The notes beneath the pieces were generated by a model. It was not told where the DNA came from. It made no database searches and saw nothing but the letters and a program-made list of their open reading frames with translations. 11,507 bases of DNA from SIG350 sp964520895 (GTDB taxonomy: Bacteria > Bacillota > Clostridia > TANB77 > SIG350), in assembly GCA_964520895.1 (NCBI GenBank), contig CAZFOR010000040.1, positions 1-11,507 on the forward strand. The letters are read 5' to 3'. The translations under genes and the position numbers were made by a program. Below, one piece after another: positions 6,137 to 11,507 of the stretch (the first letter of the stretch is position 1; every line of letters begins with the position of its first letter).

Positions 6137-6871
6137 TTAATAATATACTTCTACCAAATACAGTCCATGTGCTGGTAGTGTTTTACCTGCATTTTCTCTT
6201 TTTTTAGATTCAATAATTACTGGTATATCTTCTGGTTTGATTTTACCTATTCCAACATCTAATATAGTTCCACAAATTATTCTTACCATATTATACATAA
6301 ATCCATTTCCTTTTAATGTTATATATATTTTTTCATTAGAATATTCTAAATTAGCTTCATATATTGTTCTAACTGTATCCTTACTACATGTACCAGATGA
6401 TTTAAATCCTTTAAAATCATGTGTTCCTTCAAAATACTTTAATGCTTTTTTCATATCATCAATTGATAACTCTTTAGGATAATGAAATTCTCTTTCCCTA
6501 TTTATAGCACTTGCATATTTTGAATTATTAATAACATACATGTATTTTTTACCTTTACATGCATATCTTGCATGGAACTTATCATCTACCTCTTGTGCAT
6601 CTTTTACTACTATACTCTTTTTTAAATGTGCATTTAATGCAATAGGTATCTTATGTACATCTATATCAGATTTTATCTTAAAATTAGCTACTTGTCCATA
6701 TGCACATACACCTGCATCTGTCCTTCCAGATGAATTAACAATAACTTCTTCTCCCGTAACTTTAAAAATAGATTTTTCTATTTCACTTTGTACACTAGTT
6801 TTATTTGGTTGTCTTTGCCAACCACAATATTTACTTCCATCATATTCAATTATTATTTTTATATTTCTCAT
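6137..6871 (-). CDS. truA: tRNA pseudouridine(38-40) synthase TruA
   Basis: TruA converts uridines 38-40 of the tRNA anticodon arm to pseudouridine. The 244-residue length is normal. Motifs in order: YDGSKYCGWQRQPNKTSVQ (residues 10-28), SGRTDAGV with the catalytic Asp52 (48-55), ARYACKGKKYMYVI (101-114), GTHDFKGF (149-156), GNGFMYNMVRIICG (188-201) and LPAHGLYLVEV (232-242). The residue after RTDAGV is Cys56, where most relatives have His. The ATG at 6871 has GGAG 7 bases upstream. The gene has a perfect-consensus promoter and its own terminator, so it stands alone. In many Firmicutes truA follows the rplQ-ecfA-ecfT genes; here it is near rplQ but separated by secG and purA. Confidence 0.96.
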   Translation of the reverse strand: MRNIKIIIEYDGSKYCGWQRQPNKTSVQSEIEKSIFKVTGEEVIVNSSGRTDAGVCAYGQVANFKIKSDIDVHKIPIALNAHLKKSIVVKDAQEVDDKFHARYACKGKKYMYVINNSKYASAINREREFHYPKELSIDDMKKALKYFEGTHDFKGFKSSGTCSKDTVRTIYEANLEYSNEKIYITLKGNGFMYNMVRIICGTILDVGIGKIKPEDIPVIIESKKRENAGKTLPAHGLYLVEVYY

Positions 6872-6900
6872 TATTTTACTCCATTTCTTGCTACTTTAAT

Positions 6901-6929
6901 ATTATACTTTATATCTAATTTTATGTCAA
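6901..6929 (-). promoter_or_regulatory. Perfect-consensus sigma-A promoter of truA
   Basis: On the minus strand, TTGACA (6929-6924) and TATAAT (6906-6901) are separated by exactly 17 bases, a full match to the sigma-A consensus. The truA start codon lies 30 bases past the -10, giving a short leader. This is the strongest-looking promoter in the window. Confidence 0.8.
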
Positions 6930-6946
6930 ATATTTTATGTAAACCA

Positions 6947-6975
6947 TTTACTTTTCTTGATATTTATAGTATAAT
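6947..6975 (+). promoter_or_regulatory. Probable sigma-A promoter of purA
   Basis: TTTACT (6947-6952) and TATAAT (6970-6975) are 17 bases apart. The leader to the purA start would be about 85 bases. I see no terminator hairpin, purine riboswitch fold or recognisable PurR box in that leader. The promoter lies back to back with that of truA. Confidence 0.6.
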
Positions 6976-7066
6976 ATATCAGCAACCAATTATATTATAC
7001 AATGCTTAAAATATATTATAGAAGCAAATAATCTACAATTATTTATTAATAAAGGAGGAATTTGAA

Positions 7067-8320
7067 ATGGTAAGAATTATTACTGGTCTTCAATTTGGTG
7101 ACGAGGGGAAAGGTCGTGTAACACATTTCGAATCAAAAAAAGCAGATATGGTTATACGGGCAACAGGAGGAAACAATGCAGGTCATACTGTTGTAGCAAA
7201 TGGCAAGAAATTTGCTATGCATCTTCTGCCATCATCAATAATTCGCAAAGATGTTGTTTCCATTATAGGAAATGGTGTTGTAATTGATCCTAAAGTGTTA
7301 ATCAATGAAATTGTTGAAATGAACAACAACGGAATCGAAATCACTCCTGACAATTTTAAGATAAGCGACAGAGCACATATTATTATGCCGTGGCATAAGG
7401 ATATGGATGTTATCCTTGAAAAGCAAAAAATGAACCCTATTGGTACAACCAAAAGAGGTATTGGACCTTGCTATGCAGAAAAGTGCTTACGCACTGGAAT
7501 TCGTGCATATGATTTAACAGATCCGACAAGCTTAATGTACCGAGTTGTTGATTCAGTATCATACAACAATGTCTTTTTGAATCATTTCGGCTATAACTTA
7601 AGCTCTCAATATGCACTGGATAAATACGTTGAATACGGCAAGTTTTTAAAGCCATTCATTTGTGACATTCATTCAATTGTTCATGACGCTTTATCAGCAG
7701 ACAAGAACATTTTAATTGAGGGCGCTCAGGCTATGTATCTTGACATTGATCACGGCACATATCCGTACGTAACATCTTCAAATTCTGCATCACCTGGAGC
7801 TTGTGTCGGCGCCGGAATTGGTCCTAAATACGTCTCAGAAGTAATAGGAGTTATGAAAGCCTATACATCAAGAGTCGGAGAAGGTCCTTTCCCTACAGAA
7901 TTAAAGAACGAAATAGGTGATAAAATCAGAGACCTTGGACATGAGTTTGGTACAACAACAGGTAGACCAAGACGCTGCGGCTGGCTTGATTTAGTTATGA
8001 TAAAACAAGCTGTAGATGTAAATAGCCTTACTTGTCTGTGTGTCAATCATCTTGATACAATCGGTAAATTTGATGAAATTCAGGTTTGTACAACTTATTC
8101 ATACAAAAATGAAACAATAAACTATGTACCTATTAATTTGGAAAATTGTACTCCTGCTTCTTATCACATGTTCAAAGGTTGGGATACTTCAAATGCAAAA
8201 ACATATGAAGACTTACCTGAAAACGCTAAATTGTTTATTTCTTTGATTGAAAAATACACAGGTGTTCCGGTAAAATACATCGGCATCGGCCCTGACGAAA
8301 ATGACACAATTATAAGGTAA
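7067..8320 (+). CDS. purA: Adenylosuccinate synthetase PurA
   Basis: PurA joins aspartate to IMP using GTP, the first committed step from IMP to AMP, in the cytoplasm. The protein has 417 residues (family about 425-430). It shows GDEGKG (residues 11-16, catalytic Asp12), GGNNAGHT with catalytic His40, GTTKRGIGPCYAEK (126-139), IEGAQAMYLDIDHGTYP, GEGPFPTEL and GTTTGRPRRCGWLD. Several spots are atypical: LQFGDEG replaces the usual TQWGDEG, VTHFESKKAD follows the loop, and GPDEND stands where relatives have GPDR. The start has AAAGGAGG 8 bases upstream. It is a single gene with its own promoter and terminator. Composition stands out: a 120-base sample (7681-7800) has 52 G/C, against 13 of 60 in a murC sample (1261-1320), and C-ending codons are common. 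Horizontal acquisition is inferred. Confidence 0.95.
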   Translation: MVRIITGLQFGDEGKGRVTHFESKKADMVIRATGGNNAGHTVVANGKKFAMHLLPSSIIRKDVVSIIGNGVVIDPKVLINEIVEMNNNGIEITPDNFKISDRAHIIMPWHKDMDVILEKQKMNPIGTTKRGIGPCYAEKCLRTGIRAYDLTDPTSLMYRVVDSVSYNNVFLNHFGYNLSSQYALDKYVEYGKFLKPFICDIHSIVHDALSADKNILIEGAQAMYLDIDHGTYPYVTSSNSASPGACVGAGIGPKYVSEVIGVMKAYTSRVGEGPFPTELKNEIGDKIRDLGHEFGTTTGRPRRCGWLDLVMIKQAVDVNSLTCLCVNHLDTIGKFDEIQVCTTYSYKNETINYVPINLENCTPASYHMFKGWDTSNAKTYEDLPENAKLFISLIEKYTGVPVKYIGIGPDENDTIIR

Positions 8321-8323
8321 AAC

Positions 8324-8376
8324 AAAAAGGAACTGAGAAAAATGAATTATATTCACTTTTCTCAGTTCCTCTTTTT
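8324..8376. terminator. Strong bidirectional terminator between purA and secG
   Basis: GGAACTGAGAAAA (8329-8341) pairs perfectly with TTTTCTCAGTTCC (8357-8369). An inner TGAA/TTCA stem (8343-8346 with 8352-8355) extends the hairpin past one mismatch. Five T residues follow on the plus strand (8372-8376), and five A residues precede it (8324-8328), giving a T run on the minus strand. It therefore can end both purA and the convergent secG transcript. Confidence 0.9.
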
Positions 8377-8392
8377 ATACATAGTTATTAAT

Positions 8393-8782
8393 TTATTCTA
8401 CTGGAGTTTGTTCTACATTTTCAGAAACCTCAGATGTAGCTTCTCCATTATCTGAAGTTTGTACTTGCTGCTCACTTACAATAGAGCTATCAGAAGTTCC
8501 TCCGTCAGTTAAATCAACATTTTCTTCAACTGGAATAACATATATTAAACTTAATGTAAATGTAACTACCATAAATGCAATACCAGCTACTATTGTTATT
8601 CTACGAAGTGTTCCTTCCTTTGATCTATCTTTACTATTATTTAAATAACCTTCACTAGCATTTCCACCAGAAATTACAGTACCTGCTCCTTCTGATTTTT
8701 CAGATTGCATTAACATTAGCGCTATTAACATAACTGATATTATACCATCTATTGCTAATAATATATATTTTATTACTTCCAT
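8393..8782 (-). CDS. secG: Preprotein translocase subunit SecG with acidic tail
   Basis: SecG is the small, two-helix membrane partner of SecYE and aids SecA-driven protein export. Two hydrophobic segments lie at about residues 4-25 and 62-84. The family motif between them is LMLMQSEKSEGAGTVISGG (22-40). After the second helix comes an unusual Ser/Thr/Glu-rich tail of about 45 residues (85-129); most SecG proteins are about 75-80 residues. The tail would lie on the same side of the membrane as the N-terminus. Two adjacent ATG codons are possible; the second (8782) is preferred because AGGAGG is 6 bases away, against 3 for the first (8785). The gene follows rplQ by about 36 bases with no hairpin between, so read-through from the ribosomal operon is likely. 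Confidence 0.9.
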   Translation of the reverse strand: MEVIKYILLAIDGIISVMLIALMLMQSEKSEGAGTVISGGNASEGYLNNSKDRSKEGTLRRITIVAGIAFMVVTFTLSLIYVIPVEENVDLTDGGTSDSSIVSEQQVQTSDNGEATSEVSENVEQTPVE

Positions 8783-8818
8783 CATATACCTCCTAAAATT
8801 ACACCTATAAACATGGTA

Positions 8819-9340
8819 TTATACTAATTGTAATATAACCATTTCTGCATTATCGCCTTTTCTAGGTCCAATTTTGATTATTCTTGTATATCCACCAACT
8901 CTTCCTTCATATCTTGTAGCTAATTCGTTGAATATTTTTGAAGTTATATCAATAGTATTACCATCTTTATCTGCAATTTTATCTAATTTTTTCATCATTA
9001 ATCTTCTTGCAGCTAATCTTGATGGCATATCTTTTTGTACTTCTTGTTCTGTAATTTCTCTTACAATTTTATAATATGTATTTCCATTTTTGCTAGTTGC
9101 TTTTTCAGTAACTTTCTTTCCATTACTATCTAATTTTGGTTTACTAATTTTAACTTTAGCCATTTCAAAATTTTTGCCTTCTTTTACACCTAATGATATT
9201 AAAGAATCAACTATAGATTTAACTTCTTTAGCTTTAGCCTCAGTTGTCTCTAATTTTTCATTTAATAATGTTTGTGTTACTAATGTCCTAAGCATTGCTT
9301 GTCTGTGACTTGCAACTTTGCCTAATTTTCTTTGTGCCAC
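8819..9340 (-). CDS. rplQ: 50S ribosomal protein L17 (bL17) with insertion
   Basis: bL17 is a large-subunit protein near the peptide exit tunnel. The conserved ends are clear: RKLGKVASHRQAMLRTL (residues 4-20), LLNEKLETTEAKAKEVK (25-41) and, at the C-terminus, ATRYEGRVGGYTRIIKIGPR (141-160). The protein has 173 residues, against about 115-125 in most bacteria. The extra is one block of about 50 residues (about 55-106), between the ISLG segment and the SRLAARRLMMKK helix, rich in Lys and Glu. The start is GTG at 9340 with GGAAGG upstream; no ATG fits the conserved N-terminus. It follows rpoA by 24 bases in the alpha operon, its usual place. Confidence 0.95.
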   Translation of the reverse strand: MAQRKLGKVASHRQAMLRTLVTQTLLNEKLETTEAKAKEVKSIVDSLISLGVKEGKNFEMAKVKISKPKLDSNGKKVTEKATSKNGNTYYKIVREITEQEVQKDMPSRLAARRLMMKKLDKIADKDGNTIDITSKIFNELATRYEGRVGGYTRIIKIGPRKGDNAEMVILQLV

Positions 9341-9364
9341 TTTTTTTCACCTTCCTTTATATGA

Positions 9365-10312
9365 TTATTCTTCTTCACTTGCAAAGTTTAATCCTAATGA
9401 CTCCACTTTATGTAATACCTCTTCAAATGATTTTCTACCTAAATTTCTAACTCTTAACATTTCACTTTCTTGTTTATTTACTAAATCACCAACTGTATGA
9501 ATACTTGCTCTTTTCAAACAGTTATATGATCTTACAGAAAGATCTAAATCTTCAATAGGCATTTCTAATAATTTTTCTCTTTCATTTTCTTTTTGTTCTA
9601 ATATTACATCTAAATTTTTAGTTGTTTCTGATAAATCAATAAATAATACTAAATGATCACATAATATTTTTGCTGCTAAACTTAAAGCATCATCTGGACT
9701 TATGCTTCCATCTGTCCATAATTCTAATATTAATTTATCATAATCATCAGATGAACCTAGTCTTGTAGTATCAACTCTATAGTTAACCTTTTTAACAGGT
9801 GTAAATATTGAATCAATTGCTAATATTCCAAGAGCATCTTCATCAGATTTATTTCTTTCAGCTGGTGTATATCCTCTACCACTTTCAGCTTTTATTTCAA
9901 TGTGTAAATTGCCACCTTCACTTACAGTAGCAATATGTAAATCAGGATTTAATATTTCTACATCACCTGGAACAATTATATCTCCAGCTGTAACTTCACA
10001 TGGTCCTGTTACATTAATTAATAATTCTTTTTGTTCTTCATCTGGAATTTTTAATCTTACTTCTTTAAAATTCAAAATAATTTCTAAAACATCTTCTACA
10101 ACATTTGGTATTGTACCAAATTCATGCATAATACCATCAATTTTAATTTTTGATATTGCTGCACCAGGTAATGATGATAATAGTATTCTTCTAAAAGAAT
10201 TACCAAGTGTAAGTCCATACCCTCTTTCTAATGGTTCACATGTGAAACGAGCATAATTTGTTTCTAAATTAATTTCCTCACATTCGATTTTTGGCTTTTC
10301 AAATTTTCTCAT
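9365..10312 (-). CDS. rpoA: DNA-directed RNA polymerase subunit alpha
   Basis: The alpha subunit dimerises to start assembly of RNA polymerase and contacts upstream promoter DNA and activators. The 315-residue length is standard. The N-terminal assembly domain contains GYGLTLGNSFRRILLSSLPG (residues 31-50). A linker near 232-250 leads to the C-terminal domain with LDLSVRSYNCLKRA (256-269), the helix that reads UP elements through Arg261 and Asn264, and RNLGRKSFEEV (289-299). An AGGAGG site lies 10 bases before the ATG. It sits between rpsD (40-base gap) and rplQ (24-base gap) in the conserved alpha-operon order, and is surely co-transcribed with them. Nothing unusual was seen. Confidence 0.98.
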   Translation of the reverse strand: MRKFEKPKIECEEINLETNYARFTCEPLERGYGLTLGNSFRRILLSSLPGAAISKIKIDGIMHEFGTIPNVVEDVLEIILNFKEVRLKIPDEEQKELLINVTGPCEVTAGDIIVPGDVEILNPDLHIATVSEGGNLHIEIKAESGRGYTPAERNKSDEDALGILAIDSIFTPVKKVNYRVDTTRLGSSDDYDKLILELWTDGSISPDDALSLAAKILCDHLVLFIDLSETTKNLDVILEQKENEREKLLEMPIEDLDLSVRSYNCLKRASIHTVGDLVNKQESEMLRVRNLGRKSFEEVLHKVESLGLNFASEEE

Positions 10313-10352
10313 AAATATTTAACCTCCTAAATAATCTTTAAAATTTATTATA

Positions 10353-10979
10353 TTACTTAGAGTAAAGCTCAACAATCAAGTGTTCTTCAACTGGTAAATC
10401 TATTTCTTCCCTTGTTGGTAATGATGTAACTTTACCTATATAATTTTCTATATCTGCTTCTAACCATGATGGTATTGTTTTTTTAGCGTTTATTGCTATG
10501 TTATCTTTGAATATTACGTCTTGTCTGCTATTTTCTTTTAATTCTATAACATCATTTACTTTTAATAAATATGATGGTATATCACATTTTTTACCATTAA
10601 CTAAGAAATGTCCATGGCTTACTAACATTCTAGCTTGTGGTCTTGAACTTCCAAAACCTAATCTGTATACTACATTGTCTAATCTTGTTTCTAATATTTG
10701 TAACAAGTTTTCACCTGTAATACCTTTTTTAGATGATGCCATTTCAAAATATTTTCTAAATTGTGATTCTAATACACCATAAAATGATTTTGTTTTTTGT
10801 TTCTCTCTTAATTGCATACCATATTCTGATAATTTTTTTCTTCTTTGTCCATGTTGTCCAGGTCCATAAGCTCTTCTAGTAACAGAACATTTATCAGAAT
10901 AACATCTTTGTCCTTTTAAGAATAATTTTTGATTTTCTCTACGACAAATACGGCATGACTCTTCTGTATATCTTGCCAT
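10353..10979 (-). CDS. rpsD: 30S ribosomal protein S4 (uS4), zinc-binding form
   Basis: uS4 is a primary 16S rRNA-binding protein that starts assembly of the small subunit body and helps decoding accuracy. The 208-residue length is normal. The N-terminus carries four cysteines in the pattern C-x2-C-x13-C-x4-C (residues 9, 12, 26, 31), so this is the zinc-binding form. The S4 RNA-binding domain spans about 97-160, with RLDNVVYRLGF (99-109) and the turn HGHFLVNGKK (122-131). A GGAGGTG site precedes the ATG. It follows rpsK by 25 bases. In E. coli S4 represses its own alpha operon; in B. subtilis rpsD is a separate gene. Here it is inside the operon, but no leader is in view to judge regulation. 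Confidence 0.98.
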   Translation of the reverse strand: MARYTEESCRICRRENQKLFLKGQRCYSDKCSVTRRAYGPGQHGQRRKKLSEYGMQLREKQKTKSFYGVLESQFRKYFEMASSKKGITGENLLQILETRLDNVVYRLGFGSSRPQARMLVSHGHFLVNGKKCDIPSYLLKVNDVIELKENSRQDVIFKDNIAINAKKTIPSWLEADIENYIGKVTSLPTREEIDLPVEEHLIVELYSK

Positions 10980-11004
10980 TTAATTATTACACCTCCGTTT
11001 TTTA

Positions 11005-11406
11005 TTATACTCTTCTTCTTTTTGGTGGTCTACAACCATTATGTGGAATTGGAGTAACATCTTTAATTATTGTTATTTCTAATCCAATTGCTTGTAATGC
11101 TCTAATTGCAGATTCTCTACCAGAACCTGGTCCTTTTACAAATACTTCAACAGATTTTAGTCCATGTTCCATTGCTACTTTACCTGCAGTTTCTGCTGCC
11201 ATTTGAGAAGCAAATGGTGTGCTCTTTTTAGAACCTCTAAAACCTAATCCACCAGCACTAGCCCATGAAATTACATTTCCTTGAGTATCTGAAATTGTTA
11301 CAATTGTATTATTAAAACTTGAATGAATGTGTGCACATCCTTTATCAATGTTTTTACGTACTCTTCTTTTTGTAGTACTTCTTTTACTTGTAGTTTTTGC
11401 TGCCAT
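11005..11406 (-). CDS. rpsK: 30S ribosomal protein S11 (uS11)
   Basis: uS11 binds 16S rRNA in the platform of the small subunit, near the exit site and the Shine-Dalgarno helix. The 133-residue length is normal. It shows AHIHSSFNNTIVTISD (residues 25-40), ASAGGLGFRGSKKSTPFA (49-66), VKGPGSGRESAIRALQ (90-105) and the hallmark basic end DVTPIPHNGCRPPKRRRV (116-133). A strong GGAGGG site lies just before the ATG. It follows rpsM by 14 bases and precedes rpsD, the standard order. Confidence 0.98.
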   Translation of the reverse strand: MAAKTTSKRSTTKRRVRKNIDKGCAHIHSSFNNTIVTISDTQGNVISWASAGGLGFRGSKKSTPFASQMAAETAGKVAMEHGLKSVEVFVKGPGSGRESAIRALQAIGLEITIIKDVTPIPHNGCRPPKRRRV

Positions 11407-11420
11407 TTAATCTTCCCTCC

Positions 11421-11507
11421 TTATTTTTTCTTGCCTTTACTTACTAATTTTCTAGGACCTTTTCTAGTTCTAGCATTAGTTTTAGTTCTTTGACCTCTTA
11501 CAGGTAA
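11421..11507 (-). CDS. rpsM: 30S ribosomal protein S13 (uS13), C-terminal end only
   Basis: The last 28 codons and the TAA stop of rpsM are present; the rest lies beyond the right edge of the window. The residues read LPVRGQRTKTNARTRKGPRK and then a Lys-rich end, which is the characteristic basic tail of uS13 that reaches toward the tRNAs in the P site. Its place just before rpsK confirms the identity. The cut is by the window edge, not a mutation. Confidence 0.95.
   Translation of the reverse strand, partial: LPVRGQRTKTNARTRKGPRKLVSKGKKK

Noticed and set aside
6540..6899. Open frame of 119 codons opposite truA
   Set aside because: It is the antisense shadow of a well-supported truA and has no recognisable protein features.
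7067..8320. PurZ, the phage-type relative of PurA used to make 2-aminoadenine DNA
   Set aside because: The catalytic Asp in GDEGKG is retained, and no phage genes are nearby; PurZ enzymes typically change that Asp.
9900..10256. Open frame of 118 codons opposite rpoA
   Set aside because: It is the antisense shadow of rpoA and resembles no known family.

Overview
The window looks like chromosomal core DNA from a very A+T-rich, spore-lineage Firmicute, most likely class Clostridia. Support comes from AGA/TTA-type codon use, strong AGGAGG-like ribosome binding sites, a spoVG gene behind a textbook sigma-H-type promoter, a zinc-ribbon uS4 protein, and a clostridial-style class A penicillin-binding protein. 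No species can be named from the sequence alone. No tRNA, rRNA, CRISPR array, insertion sequence or phage gene is visible.

Layout from left to right. (1) 1-573: spoVG on the minus strand with its own terminator, divergent from murC; their promoters share one A+T-rich spacer. (2) 574-2014: murC on the plus strand, ended by a terminator that faces the next unit. (3) 2024-4979: a minus-strand pair, a class A penicillin-binding protein (ponA-type) followed 4 bases later by trmL. (4) 4980-5202: a gene-free stretch with two perfect DnaA boxes and one near-match, plus direct and inverted repeats. (5) 5203-6083: a degenerate DprA/Smf-like gene with its own promoter. (6) 6094-6929: truA with terminator and a perfect-consensus promoter. 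(7) 6947-8376: purA alone on the plus strand, with its own promoter and a strong terminator, and clearly richer in G+C than its neighbours. (8) 8393-11507: the end of the alpha ribosomal-protein operon on the minus strand, in the order rpsM (partial), rpsK, rpsD, rpoA, rplQ, then secG.

The genes serve peptidoglycan synthesis (murC makes the UDP-MurNAc-alanine precursor; the penicillin-binding protein polymerises and cross-links the product), tRNA modification (trmL, truA), translation and transcription (ribosomal proteins and RNA polymerase alpha), protein export (secG), purine synthesis (purA), and developmental or global regulation (spoVG).

Most of this is ordinary core genome. The points most worth a second look are the DnaA-box cluster far from any visible dnaA gene, the compositionally foreign purA cassette, the DprA-like protein that has lost the family's first Rossmann motifs, the roughly 50-residue insertion in bL17, and the long acidic tail on SecG. 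I did not find a clear new multi-gene system.
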